This document shows, piece after piece, positions 55,966-64,000 of a stretch of DNA of 64,000 bases. The translations under genes and the position numbers were made by a program. The notes beneath the pieces are model-generated. The model saw nothing but the letters and a program-made list of their open reading frames with translations, had not been told where the DNA came from and searched no databases. The DNA is from Prochlorococcus sp. AG-355-A18 (GTDB taxonomy: Bacteria > Cyanobacteriota > Cyanobacteriia > PCC-6307 > Cyanobiaceae): the NCBI GenBank assembly GCA_003280985.1, contig QCDH01000003.1:73591-137590 (forward strand), in the 5' to 3' direction. Each line of letters opens with the position of its first letter. The stretch's first letter is position 1.

Positions 55966-56646
55966 TCAAAGAATTTCTTTCTTTACAATATTATTTTCCT
56001 TTGTGACTCTAAAGCAGTTTCTACCATTACCAAAATCAATTGAGGAATAGTCAAAATCATTTTTAATATGCAAGGCACAATTACCCTCAATACATATACA
56101 AGATTCAATAATTTCCCTCAGAATAACATCATTAACGTAAGGTTCCCTCTCTTTCTCTTCATCGAAATGCGGGCAGGCAATACCTTCAACTATGCCTAGG
56201 CAATCAATTATAGCTAATTCTTTAGCATAAGAATCAGTTATACCTTTATCAAACCAACAAATAGCCCCAGCACTTACACCACTCATTACAATTCCTTTTT
56301 CATAAGCATTTCGCAAAATTTTATGTAAATTCCATTCTTTCCAAACAGCTAACATACTTTTTGTATTTCCTCCGCCAACATAAATGATGTCTTGAGTTAA
56401 AACTTTCTCTTCTAAGTTTTCTGTTCTATAGAAGAAATCAATATGGCTTGTTATGCAATCAAGTTTAGAAAATGCTCTATAAAAATTTAGTTTGTACAAA
56501 CTATTATCACCAGATGCTGTTGGAATAAAGCAAATCTTGGGTCTTTTTTTATTACTTAAAGAAATTATATATTTTTCAATTTCTAGAGATCCTAATGAAC
56601 GTCCAAAACCTCCTCCCCCAATTGCGACTATATTTTTACTAGGCAT
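55966..56646 (-). CDS. Peptidase E-like (S51) serine hydrolase
   Basis: A 226-residue protein with G-G-G-G-F-G near the start, C-F-I-P-T-A-S-G-D near 36, I-I-Y-V-G-G-G-N-T near 87 and the nucleophile elbow M-S-G-V-S-A-G-A-I-C-W near 120. This matches the S51 class-I-amidotransferase-like peptidases (peptidase E, cyanophycinase). No cyanophycin synthetase is in view. Divergent from the acetyltransferase gene. Confidence 0.85.
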   Translation of the reverse strand: MPSKNIVAIGGGGFGRSLGSLEIEKYIISLSNKKRPKICFIPTASGDNSLYKLNFYRAFSKLDCITSHIDFFYRTENLEEKVLTQDIIYVGGGNTKSMLAVWKEWNLHKILRNAYEKGIVMSGVSAGAICWFDKGITDSYAKELAIIDCLGIVEGIACPHFDEEKEREPYVNDVILREIIESCICIEGNCALHIKNDFDYSSIDFGNGRNCFRVTKENNIVKKEIL

Positions 56647-56666
56647 ATTTAATAAAAGATTTGTAT

Positions 56667-57137
56667 ATGAATTTAAGACAAATTACCATTAAAGATCAAC
56701 TGGAATTAAAGAAGGTTTATTTTGATTCAATTCAATCTTTAGATGAAAAAATTTATAATAAAGAACAAAAAAGCGCCTGGTCAAGCCAAGCTTGGAATAA
56801 CCCAAATTTTGATAAGTCAATAATTAAAGGAAAAGGATGGCTTATAAGTAAACAAGGAATTATTATTGCTTTTGCCACAAGATATCCTACCGATAGAATT
56901 GCGCTATTTTACTGTAAAGGTAAATTCCAAAGAAAAGGCTACGGCTCTAAATTACTTCATAAAGTAGAAGATGAAGCAAAGAAAGAAGGTTTAGATTCTC
57001 TTTATACTGAAGCGAGCTTAATAAGTTATGAATTATTTCTTAAAAATAAATGGGAAATTATACGTAAAGAAAAAGTAATTATAAATAACAATCTTTTTGA
57101 AAGATATAAAATGACTAAAATTATAAAAATTAATTAA
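56667..57137 (+). CDS. GNAT-family acetyltransferase
   Basis: A 156-residue protein with the GNAT fold: R-Q-I-T-I-K-D at the N-terminus, acetyl-CoA loop K-F-Q-R-K-G-Y-G-S-K-L-L near 90, and Y-T-E-A-S-L-I-S-Y-E-L-F-L-K-N-K-W near 115. Target molecule unknown. ATG at 56667 preferred over a TTG two codons earlier. Confidence 0.85.
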   Translation: MNLRQITIKDQLELKKVYFDSIQSLDEKIYNKEQKSAWSSQAWNNPNFDKSIIKGKGWLISKQGIIIAFATRYPTDRIALFYCKGKFQRKGYGSKLLHKVEDEAKKEGLDSLYTEASLISYELFLKNKWEIIRKEKVIINNNLFERYKMTKIIKIN

Positions 57138-57143
57138 TTAATA

Positions 57144-57467
57144 ATGTCCGGCAAAAGCAAGGGATTAATTCTGATTCAAAGGGTTCTAATTTGGGCGTTA
57201 TACTTTTTTTCAGGATTTATACTTTATTCAAACCAAGGTATTTTGCCTTCATTTATAATTACTTTCTCAAGAATTATTTATCCATTATCTGTTTTTTGGT
57301 TACAAATAAGAATTAAAAAAAGAACCAATTTTTTGCCTATTGATTCAAAAATGACAACTTCGCAATTGTGGTTCAATTTATTACCCGTTATTGCATCTCT
57401 ATTAACTGTGATTTTTTCTTTAACAAATTCTTTCTTATATATCCTAGGAAAATTAATTAACTCTTAA
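57144..57467 (+). CDS. Small membrane protein, unknown
   Basis: A 107-residue protein with three hydrophobic stretches (about 9-26, 33-52 and 78-100). It follows the acetyltransferase by 6 bases on the same strand. No family recognised. Confidence 0.6.
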   Translation: MSGKSKGLILIQRVLIWALYFFSGFILYSNQGILPSFIITFSRIIYPLSVFWLQIRIKKRTNFLPIDSKMTTSQLWFNLLPVIASLLTVIFSLTNSFLYILGKLINS

Positions 57468-57580
57468 ATAAACTAATTATTATTTATTAGCCTAAGAAAT
57501 TACTCTCATAAAAACATAATGTAAAGAAGCTTGTATTTTTCTTATATTTGTTTAAATTTTAAATAGTGATCAATAAAATC

Positions 57581-57730
57581 ATGAAAAATATTTCATTAAA
57601 GGGAAATATTAATTTTGATAAAAAAAAAGAAATAAATGATTATGAATTATTCTCTTTAAAAATCACAGATAGTTTATATAAAAAAGATATTGGCAAATTC
57701 CTTGAGACTCTCTCTTCTCACTTTATTTAA
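57581..57730 (+). CDS. Small hydrophilic protein, unknown
   Basis: A 49-residue Lys-rich protein: M-K-N-I-S-L-K-G-N-I-N-F-D-K-K-K, ending L-E-T-L-S-S-H-F-I. Codon use looks like neighbouring genes. No family recognised. Confidence 0.45.
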   Translation: MKNISLKGNINFDKKKEINDYELFSLKITDSLYKKDIGKFLETLSSHFI

Positions 57731-57822
57731 GAAAATTTCCTTTTTCTGATCTTCAAATTCAAACAGTCCCATTAATTAATAAGTATTTGAGGGATAATGA
57801 TCAAAACCATAAGATTACTCCA

Positions 57823-58140
57823 ATGCAATTATTTCTTGCTGACTGCCAATTCCCAGATATTGAGAATCAAGTGAAAGCTTATCAATTATTTGTAGAAGCT
57901 TGGGAAAACGGTGAAATTGCAAAATCAGATAAAACAGATAAATTTGAGATGTTATTTAGAGTTCATGCTCCAGGGGAGGGTAGAGTAGTTTGTCTATGTA
58001 AGGCAGAGAGTGATAAAGAAATTTTCGAGCATTTTGCTCCATGGAGAGCCAAATTTGGCATTCATATGGAATTTACACCTGTAATAAGTTGTCAAAATGT
58101 TGTTGATTACCATAAGGATTTGTTCAAAACTTTAGGGTAA
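57823..58140 (+). CDS. DUF3303-like protein (core paralogue)
   Basis: A 105-residue protein: L-F-R-V-H-A-P-G-E-G-R-V-V-C-L-C-K-A and H-F-A-P-W-R-A-K-F-G-I-H-M-E-F-T-P-V, shared with the island protein at 41514. Start taken as ATG (57823); a TTG at 57787 would add 12 residues. Function unknown. Confidence 0.65.
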   Translation: MQLFLADCQFPDIENQVKAYQLFVEAWENGEIAKSDKTDKFEMLFRVHAPGEGRVVCLCKAESDKEIFEHFAPWRAKFGIHMEFTPVISCQNVVDYHKDLFKTLG

Positions 58141-58163
58141 TTAGTTAAAATCTAAAAATTATT

Positions 58164-58343
58164 GTGATTAAACCTTTTCCCAATCTAATTAATAAAAAAA
58201 AAGATAAAAATCTTCCTTCTTCAAAAAATAAGCTTAAGAAAGAAGAAAACGTCAAATCTAAACCATTAATAATATTTGGTTTTATCATCTCATTAACCTC
58301 CATCTCTTTACTTTTATTCACTATTAATAATAAATTTGGATGA
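58164..58343 (+). CDS. Small membrane protein, GTG start, unknown
   Basis: A 59-residue protein: Lys-rich first 33 residues, then one helix (L-I-I-F-G-F-I-I-S-L-T-S-I-S-L-L-L-F). A basic N-terminus followed by one helix is the usual layout of small inner-membrane or thylakoid proteins. Start is GTG without a strong ribosome site. Confidence 0.5.
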   Translation: MIKPFPNLINKKKDKNLPSSKNKLKKEENVKSKPLIIFGFIISLTSISLLLFTINNKFG

Positions 58344-58412
58344 TACATGAGTAATTAGAACTATTACCTAGCGACAAATATGTTCTATTATAAATTAAAA
58401 ATAACTAACTAA

Positions 58413-58529
58413 ATGGCGTTTAACGAAGGGGGGATGGCATCAGGCCTTCTAATCATCGCAGTATCTATAGTTTTTGCTGCCGGTTTTGGATTTTTAGTCT
58501 TGCATTTTGTACCCGGAACTCCATTTTAG
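58413..58529 (+). CDS. Small single-span membrane protein, 38 residues
   Basis: M-A-F-N-E-G-G-M-A-S-G, then one helix (L-L-I-I-A-V-S-I-V-F-A-A-G-F-G-F-L-V-L) and H-F-V-P-G-T-P-F. The well-formed ends suggest a conserved thylakoid-type small subunit, but I cannot assign it to a known photosystem or NDH subunit. Confidence 0.65.
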   Translation: MAFNEGGMASGLLIIAVSIVFAAGFGFLVLHFVPGTPF

Positions 58530-58561
58530 GTTATTCAACTGAATTTGATTCACAAAATACC

Positions 58562-58831
58562 TTAAACATTTACAGTTTCTAAATCCTGCATTTGATTATC
58601 ATCAAAATTAGATTTCTTCTTTAATCGATAGGCATAAACTAAAGATCCTAAAGCTATCGCACTAGAGGCGAGAATCCCTGATATCAGTATCAAGGCAAAA
58701 AGACCTCCAATTAGTCCACCTTTTAATCTAAGCAAATTTGATTTAATTAAAAGTATTGATAAAAAAATAATAGTAGCTTTAAGAGAAGAAATTTTAAAAA
58801 AAGTAAATGGACAAAAGGGATTTAACAACAT
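58562..58831 (-). CDS. Small membrane protein, unknown, uncertain start
   Basis: The C-terminal part (G-G-L-I-G-G-L-F-A-L-I-L-I-S-G-I-L, Y-A-Y-R-L-K-K-K, acidic end) looks like a real membrane protein. The first 32 residues lie opposite a plus-strand stretch that also looks coding, so the true start may be TTG at 58735 (57 residues) rather than ATG at 58831. Confidence 0.55.
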   Translation of the reverse strand: MLLNPFCPFTFFKISSLKATIIFLSILLIKSNLLRLKGGLIGGLFALILISGILASSAIALGSLVYAYRLKKKSNFDDNQMQDLETVNV

Positions 58832-58888
58832 TTCTTTGGCGGAATATAATTTAGATCGATTCTAAAAATAAATTTTAAAAACCGCATA

Positions 58889-58913
58889 AAAAAAGACTCA
58901 AATGAGTCTTTTT
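58889..58913. terminator. Bidirectional terminator
   Basis: AAAAAGACTC / GAGTCTTTTT with an AAAT loop, between converging genes. Confidence 0.8.
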
Positions 58914-58935
58914 AAATAAATTTAAATATGATAGT

Positions 58936-59073
58936 TTATGCATCAGGGTCAAAATTCTTTAGGTTTGGACCAGCCACAAGACCAACTAGACCAAAAAGTA
59001 CTAAAGAACCAATTCCAAAGCCTGCTGCCCATGGATTGAAACCACCTAAAGCAAAAGAAGCTAATAAATTCAT
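58936..59073 (-). CDS. Small single-span membrane protein, unknown
   Basis: A 45-residue protein: M-N-L-L-A-S-F-A-L-G-G-F-N-P-W-A-A-G-F-G, then a helix (I-G-S-L-V-L-F-G-L-V-G-L-V-A-G) and P-N-L-K-N-F-D-P-D-A. The Gly/Ala-rich helix and polar end look like a thylakoid small protein. The ATG at 59073 is preferred; an upstream ATG (59142) adds 23 unlikely residues. Confidence 0.65.
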   Translation of the reverse strand: MNLLASFALGGFNPWAAGFGIGSLVLFGLVGLVAGPNLKNFDPDA

Positions 59074-59274
59074 AATTTTAAAACATAATATCTCCGAGTT
59101 AGCATACAGATTTTTATGAAAAATATACCTATATTGAGACATTTCTTCGTATTTATTTAGAAACTTTTAATTTTTCCATCTATAAGAAATCCACAAAATT
59201 TTTATTATTTGTTTTATTATCAAAAGATTACTATTTTTTGGCACACTTTAAGACCATCAAAACTGTATTTTCTA

Positions 59275-59655
59275 ATGACTTCCAACTATACCTTTATTTA
59301 TGATGGAGAATGCCCATTCTGCAATCATTTTGCTGAGCTCCTTGAGATCAAAAGCAAGATAAATAATATTAAAATTCTTGATGGTCGTAAAAATTTAACC
59401 TTAATTAAATCCCTCCTAGAGAAAGGTTATGACCTAGATAAAGGAGCTATTCTCCTAAAAGATGAAGATATCTTTCATGGGGCAGATGCAATTAGTACTA
59501 TTTGCAAACAAATAAATAATCCCTCAAGTAGTTTACTTTTGTTACTTTCTAGAGTGTTTAAATCAAATAAGCGAACAAATTTGATATTTCCTTTACTAGT
59601 CAGAGCCAGAAGATTTGCATTGATATCAAAAGGTATCTCAATATCCCTAGTTTAA
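59275..59655 (+). CDS. DCC-family thiol-disulfide oxidoreductase-like protein (DUF393)
   Basis: A 126-residue protein starting with Y-D-G-E-C-P-F-C-N-H-F, the D-x-x-C-x-x-C motif that defines the DCC family, and with D-G-R-K-N near 32 and H-G-A-D-A-I-S-T-I near 66. The two Cys are the expected redox pair. Start ATG 59275 preferred; upstream ATG at 59209 adds 22 residues without family support. Confidence 0.85.
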   Translation: MTSNYTFIYDGECPFCNHFAELLEIKSKINNIKILDGRKNLTLIKSLLEKGYDLDKGAILLKDEDIFHGADAISTICKQINNPSSSLLLLLSRVFKSNKRTNLIFPLLVRARRFALISKGISISLV

Positions 59656-59762
59656 AAATAAAAACTTTCTAAATATTAAATAACATATTTATAAGCTTCT
59701 GTCTCAATAAATGATAATTAATTATTTCTTAGCTAGAACTAGGTGGTAACAACAAGTATTAA

Positions 59763-59948
59763 ATGATAGAAAACTTCAATCCCTTTATTTCATTGGGCGG
59801 TGATAACCAAAAAGTTAATCATATGGCTGAAGCGGCACTTGAAATGAATTTAACTTGCAATGATTTAAAGAAGGATTTAAATTTAACTGATGGTGATGTA
59901 GTGGATATGTTGCAACTAGTCATGGATAGGTTTAAAAATAGTAATTAA
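59763..59948 (+). CDS. Small soluble protein, unknown
   Basis: A 61-residue protein: F-I-S-L-G-G-D-N-Q-K-V-N, then a helical, acidic rest (L-E-M-N-L-T-C-N-D-L-K-K-D, V-V-D-M-L-Q-L-V-M-D). No family recognised. Confidence 0.6.
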   Translation: MIENFNPFISLGGDNQKVNHMAEAALEMNLTCNDLKKDLNLTDGDVVDMLQLVMDRFKNSN

Positions 59949-59989
59949 GTAAATATCTTAAATAATAACTATATATTTATTATTTTTTA

Positions 59990-60292
59990 ATGAAAACAGT
60001 ACAAATTGAGTTTTCGAAATATGAACTAGTTAACTTTTTATGGCCTGAATTAATAGAAGACTACGGATTTGATAAAGCCAGAAAAATAGTTTCACAAGCT
60101 ATTGACTTACAAAAAATGAATGGGACTAAAAATAGCACCATGCCAATTATATTTTCAGGAACAGGTGGATTAGCTCTAATACGAATACAAATGCTAGAAA
60201 AAGAAAACTTTGATATTAGTTATAAAGATAATCAAGTTTTAATATTTAATCTAAAAAGAAAGTCATTTCAAATCTTGAATGAAGCAAACTAA
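59990..60292 (+). CDS. Small soluble protein, unknown
   Basis: A 100-residue protein with alternating strand and helix pattern: V-Q-I-E-F-S-K-Y-E-L-V-N-F-L-W-P-E, I-I-F-S-G-T-G-G-L-A-L-I-R-I-Q near 53. Possibly a small alpha-beta domain. No family recognised. Confidence 0.6.
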   Translation: MKTVQIEFSKYELVNFLWPELIEDYGFDKARKIVSQAIDLQKMNGTKNSTMPIIFSGTGGLALIRIQMLEKENFDISYKDNQVLIFNLKRKSFQILNEAN

Positions 60293-60357
60293 TCTAAATT
60301 AGTAATTTCTCGATAAAGCCAAAATTCCCTTATAGTCTAATAAACAACTAATTTATA

Positions 60358-61074
60358 ATGACTTTTGAAGCGACCTACCTTGGTTCAAATGGTTGGCTTA
60401 TAAAATTTAATAAAACCAATTTAATTATTGATCCTTGGCTCAAAGGAGATTTAATATTTCCTCCAGGTGAGTGGTTTTTTAAAGGATCATTAGAAGAAGA
60501 AATTTCAATCGATAAAAAAATAGATATTATTTTGTTAACTCAAGGATTACCTGACCACTGTCATGTTCCAACATTAGAAATGTTCAGGAAGGATATACCT
60601 ATAATTTGCCCTAAAAGTGCTCTTGAAACATTAAAAAATATCGGTTTTAGTTCAATTAAAGTGCTTATGCCAACTGAAAAGACAAATCATTCTAATTTAA
60701 GTTTTGAAGCTACCGCTGGAGCTCCAGTACCACAAATAGAGAATGGATATATTGTTAAAGACGATCAAGACAATGGGTTTTATATAGAACCCCATGGATA
60801 TCTTGATGAAAATATAAACAAGCAAAGTCTTGATGCAGTCATTACTCCCACAAAAAATTTAGAATTACCCCTAGTAGGTTCTTTTGTAAAAGGTGCTGAT
60901 GTAATCCCTAAATTGATTAACAAATTCAATCCAAAATATATACTTTCAAGCACCATAGGCGGAGATGCAAAATTTTCAGGTTTTTTAAATAATTTTATTT
61001 CAGTTCAGGATTATAAAGAGAAATTAAATTGCAATCTTGTAGATCTAAAGAGTATGCAATCTATTATGATTTAA
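60358..61074 (+). CDS. Metallo-beta-lactamase-fold protein with incomplete metal motif
   Basis: A 238-residue protein with the MBL fold: A-T-Y-L-G-S-N-G-W-L-I near the start, L-I-I-D-P-W-L near 21, and L-L-T-Q-G-L-P-D-H-C-H near 57. In active family members this loop is H-x-H-x-D-H; here the first two His are Gln and Leu while D-H is kept. It may bind one metal or none. Relatives of this kind occur in cyanobacteria and plants; the substrate is unknown. Confidence 0.75.
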   Translation: MTFEATYLGSNGWLIKFNKTNLIIDPWLKGDLIFPPGEWFFKGSLEEEISIDKKIDIILLTQGLPDHCHVPTLEMFRKDIPIICPKSALETLKNIGFSSIKVLMPTEKTNHSNLSFEATAGAPVPQIENGYIVKDDQDNGFYIEPHGYLDENINKQSLDAVITPTKNLELPLVGSFVKGADVIPKLINKFNPKYILSSTIGGDAKFSGFLNNFISVQDYKEKLNCNLVDLKSMQSIMI

Positions 61075-61145
61075 ATCGATTCAAAAAGATCTTTAATTAA
61101 GTCATTTAGCTTGAAAGTAAATCAACTTTAAAAGGAGCTCAAAAA

Positions 61146-61511
61146 ATTCATTCTTTTTTTATTACCTCAATATTTTTATTAGCTTTAAATAGTAGCTATG
61201 TATGTGAAAATTCAAAGCTTAATCTTGTGATGAGAAATAATATTAATGGTGACTTTTCCATAGTAGAAAAAATATCTGACTTAAAGCCAGGAGCATTTAT
61301 AAATATTAATTGGAATAAAAAAAAGCTTATGCTTCCATATTCTCTAAGAAAAGACTATATTTCCTTTACAGATAAAAAATGGGACTGGAGGTACCAATTT
61401 AAACAGGACGGATCGATTAATATTAATAATCCTTCTTTATACGAATTACTCCCTTCAGGAAAAGTTAAAGCACATTACTGTAAATCAGAAGATAAAAGTT
61501 CTAACTTATAA
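61146..61511 (+). CDS. Exported protein, probable ATT start, unknown
   Basis: The first ATGs in frame are at 61227 and 61230, but the codons before them are open and encode a signal-peptide-like sequence (F-F-I-T-S-I-F-L-L-A-L-N-S-S-Y-V-C-E). A strong ribosome site (AAAGGAG at 61131-61137) lies 8 bases before ATT at 61146. From there the protein is 121 residues. ATT starts are rare (known from infC). The mature part ends with a second Cys, so a disulfide or lipid-attached Cys is possible. Confidence 0.6.
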   Translation: MHSFFITSIFLLALNSSYVCENSKLNLVMRNNINGDFSIVEKISDLKPGAFININWNKKKLMLPYSLRKDYISFTDKKWDWRYQFKQDGSININNPSLYELLPSGKVKAHYCKSEDKSSNL

Positions 61512-61561
61512 TTCCAAAATAAATATTCTAGATTTTTTAACTTCTAAACTTCTATGTAAAG

Positions 61562-64000
61562 ATGAACAATCCAATAAACCAAAAAAGTATTTCAAGATAT
61601 GTAAAACTTAAAGATTACAAAGTTTTTGATTATGAAATTCCAGAAATCTTTTTGGACTTCGTAATTAAGAAAAATGCTGTAAACGTTACGACGAAACTAA
61701 ATTTGGTAAAAAAAAATAAGAATACCAGAAATCTAATTCTTGATGGTGAGGATATATTTATAAAAAAAATATTTATAGATGAATCACTACTAGAAGAGGA
61801 AAACTATAAACAGCAAAGAAATAACTTAAAAATTAAAAATGTAAATAAAGATAATTTTTTATTAAAAATAGAAGGAATAATTAAACCAAAAGAAAATACA
61901 TCCCTTTTAGGGATGTATGAGAGTAATGGAATTATAACTACGCAATGTGAGGCAGAGGGATTTAGAAGAATAAGTTTTCACTCTGATAGGCCTGACATTC
62001 TAAGCAAATACACTGTGAGAATTGAGGCCGACAAGAATGATTATCCTGTTTTACTTTCAAATGGTAACATCGTAAAACATAATGATCTTACAAATAATCG
62101 ACATGAAATAATTTGGAAAGACCCATATCCAAAACCTTCATACCTATTTGCATTGGTGGCGGGTAAACTTAATTATGTAACAGATAATTTCGTAACAAAA
62201 TCGAATAAAAAAGTAAAAATAAATATTTATGTTGAGTATGGCGATGAAAAATATGTCCAGCATGCAATAAGTTCCTTACAGAAATCTATGAAATGGGACG
62301 AAGATAAATATAACCTCGAATACGATTTGTCAGTGTTCAATATAGTTGCAATCAGGCACTTTAATATGGGAGCAATGGAAAATAAAAGTCTCAATATTTT
62401 CAACTCAAAACTAATACTCGCAAATTCTGAAACGACAACTGATGAGGAATTAGAGAGAATAGAGGGTGTGATCGCCCATGAATACTTCCATAATTGGACG
62501 GGTAATAGGGTGACTTGTAGGGATTGGTTTCAATTATCTCTTAAAGAGGGTTTAACAGTATTCAGAGATCAACAGTTTACAGCAGACCTTCATAATCTTG
62601 AAATCAAGAGACTTGAGGATGCAAAATTTCTTAGAAGAAATCAATTTAGAGAGGATTCTGGTCCAACATCTCATCCTGTAATGCCAGAAAGATACCAAGA
62701 AATAGACAATTTCTATACGACCACGATATACGAAAAAGGATCAGAAATAATTAGAATGCTCAACAAGCTTGTAAAAGATGAAAATTTCTATAAAGGATTT
62801 AGTAATTACATCTCAACATATGATGGGAAGGCTGCAACAATAGACCAATTTGTCGATAAAATTTTAGAGCATAATAATGAAATCGATCCTGAAGAATTCA
62901 AAGTCTGGTACAAGCAAAATGGCACACCAAAAGTTAAATTCAAGAGAATCTGGGATCAAACAGACGAAAAACTCACAATTGAGGCCTCTCAAAGTAATCC
63001 AATAAAGAAGAACCCATATAATGATTTACCTCTAATAATTCCTATAAATCTGGCTATATTTTTCGGAAACAATAAAACTATAGAAAAAACAGTTGTTTTA
63101 AAAACAAAAAAACAAGAATTTATTTTTAGGAATGTTAGATCACAACTCCAAATCCCTTTAGTAACTTATTTTCGCGAATTCTCCTCACCAGTTGATTGGA
63201 AATCTGACACTACCTTGGATGAAAAATTTTTAATCTTAAAATATGAAAAAGATTTTTTTACACTATCTAATACTGTAAGAGAATTATTTAAAAAAATAAT
63301 TTTGTATAGATTAGATGAAAAGCCAGATCACAAAGTTGAAAATAAATTAATCAACACTTTAGTATCATTTATAAAAAATAAAGATACAAATTTGTCTCTC
63401 TTATCAGAATTACTTAGTATTCCGACATTTGCGGAAATTGAATCGGAGATAGAAAATATAGATCCTTTAAAGATATATAAAACTATTGACGAATTAAATA
63501 ATTTATTCGGTACCAAATTAAAAGAAGAATTATATTTTAAGCTTCAAGAAATAGAGAAAAATCTAGATAAAGTTTGGCCAGAAGGTAAAAATGAAAGAAA
63601 ACTAATCGAAACTATTTGGAAACTACTCTTGCACGGTAATGATGAGGAAATTAAATGCAAAATAATTAATTATGTCGATAGTAATTCGATGACTCTAGCA
63701 AAAGCTGCATTGAATTCTTTCAGTAGGATTAATTGTCCTGAAAGAGAAATTATTTCAAATATATTCTTCAATAAATGGAAAAATAATAGTGTCGTTTTGG
63801 ATAGTTGGTTCTCATTCAATGCATCTATAGAAATTGATGAAAAAACAAACAGCATTGAAAAATTATTTGAAAATAAGTTTTTTGATTCAAAATCACCTAA
63901 CACTTTAAGAGCTATATTAAATACTTTCGTGACAAGAAATAGTACTTTTCATGCATTGGATGGTTCTGGTTATAAATATATTGCAAAAAAGATAATTGAC
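61562..64000 (+). CDS. pepN: Aminopeptidase N (M1), 3' end beyond the window
   Basis: 813 codons are present and the frame is still open at the right edge. Family motifs: G-A-M-E-N at residues 270-274 (substrate exopeptidase motif) and the zinc site H-E-Y-F-H with N-W at 306-312, followed by the downstream Glu helix. N-terminal part matches the E. coli-type PepN of about 870 residues, so only the end is missing. It trims N-terminal residues from peptides in the cytoplasm. Confidence 0.95.
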   Translation, partial: MNNPINQKSISRYVKLKDYKVFDYEIPEIFLDFVIKKNAVNVTTKLNLVKKNKNTRNLILDGEDIFIKKIFIDESLLEEENYKQQRNNLKIKNVNKDNFLLKIEGIIKPKENTSLLGMYESNGIITTQCEAEGFRRISFHSDRPDILSKYTVRIEADKNDYPVLLSNGNIVKHNDLTNNRHEIIWKDPYPKPSYLFALVAGKLNYVTDNFVTKSNKKVKINIYVEYGDEKYVQHAISSLQKSMKWDEDKYNLEYDLSVFNIVAIRHFNMGAMENKSLNIFNSKLILANSETTTDEELERIEGVIAHEYFHNWTGNRVTCRDWFQLSLKEGLTVFRDQQFTADLHNLEIKRLEDAKFLRRNQFREDSGPTSHPVMPERYQEIDNFYTTTIYEKGSEIIRMLNKLVKDENFYKGFSNYISTYDGKAATIDQFVDKILEHNNEIDPEEFKVWYKQNGTPKVKFKRIWDQTDEKLTIEASQSNPIKKNPYNDLPLIIPINLAIFFGNNKTIEKTVVLKTKKQEFIFRNVRSQLQIPLVTYFREFSSPVDWKSDTTLDEKFLILKYEKDFFTLSNTVRELFKKIILYRLDEKPDHKVENKLINTLVSFIKNKDTNLSLLSELLSIPTFAEIESEIENIDPLKIYKTIDELNNLFGTKLKEELYFKLQEIEKNLDKVWPEGKNERKLIETIWKLLLHGNDEEIKCKIINYVDSNSMTLAKAALNSFSRINCPEREIISNIFFNKWKNNSVVLDSWFSFNASIEIDEKTNSIEKLFENKFFDSKSPNTLRAILNTFVTRNSTFHALDGSGYKYIAKKIID

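Noticed and set aside
58145-58348. Minus-strand 67-codon frame
   Set aside because: It is the reverse of a plus-strand protein with a basic N-terminus and one helix (58164-58343), which is the more natural protein.

Overview
This window is a chromosome segment of a picocyanobacterium, almost certainly a high-light-adapted Prochlorococcus. The evidence is the very AT-rich sequence, very tight gene packing, chlorophyll-pathway genes (aerobic cyclase acsF, Mg-chelatase chlH), many cyanobacteria-only DUF families, and a cluster of short high-light-inducible (hli) genes. The strain assignment is inference; no database search was possible.

Layout. (1) 1-31.9 kb is core genome: two half-size GDT1-type transporters, an RNB-family protein with a degenerate active site, acsF, tldD-pmbA-fmt, terC, mfd, a block of small cyanobacterial unknowns (DUF4335, DUF3038, DUF2949), a UbiH-like monooxygenase, dapB, chlH, folP-tpiA, an S4 protein, an ABC exporter, carB, DUF3318-rsfS, CGLD27/Ycf36 and an asparaginase. 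(2) 31.97-42.57 kb is a genomic island. It starts in the 3' part of an initiator tRNA-Met gene and ends at a 51-bp perfect copy of that tRNA 3' end, followed by a second copy of the terminator hairpin. It carries a MarR-like regulator and a ClpS-like adaptor in a coupled operon, five hli genes, many micro-ORFs with one membrane segment, dispersed repeat motifs, a candidate small RNA, and a cluster of TTACACGTGTAA palindromes near the distal end. I found no integrase. (3) 42.9-64 kb is again mostly core or flexible background: a PetP-like protein, a three-gene ABC transporter, a second copy of the small RNA, a TauE-type exporter, an HNH protein, a coupled run with a phosphoribosyltransferase and a nucleoside deoxyribosyltransferase-like protein, rpsU, a helix-hairpin-helix protein, a kinase / FAD oxidoreductase / TIM-barrel-like group, and pepN running off the end.

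How the genes fit together. acsF and chlH are two steps of chlorophyll synthesis. The hli proteins of the island belong to the family that binds chlorophyll and protects photosystems under stress. Two hli transcripts of the island share a nearly identical 30-bp block at the same distance from the start codon, so they probably respond to one signal. The MarR-like and ClpS-like genes could supply local transcriptional and proteolytic control. The best candidates for something not yet described are the integrase-less tRNA island with its palindrome cluster and dispersed TTGAC-N-GTCAA-type dyads, the hli plus micro-membrane-protein pairs, and the two-copy small RNA with a CCCCATCACC motif, one copy inside and one outside the island.
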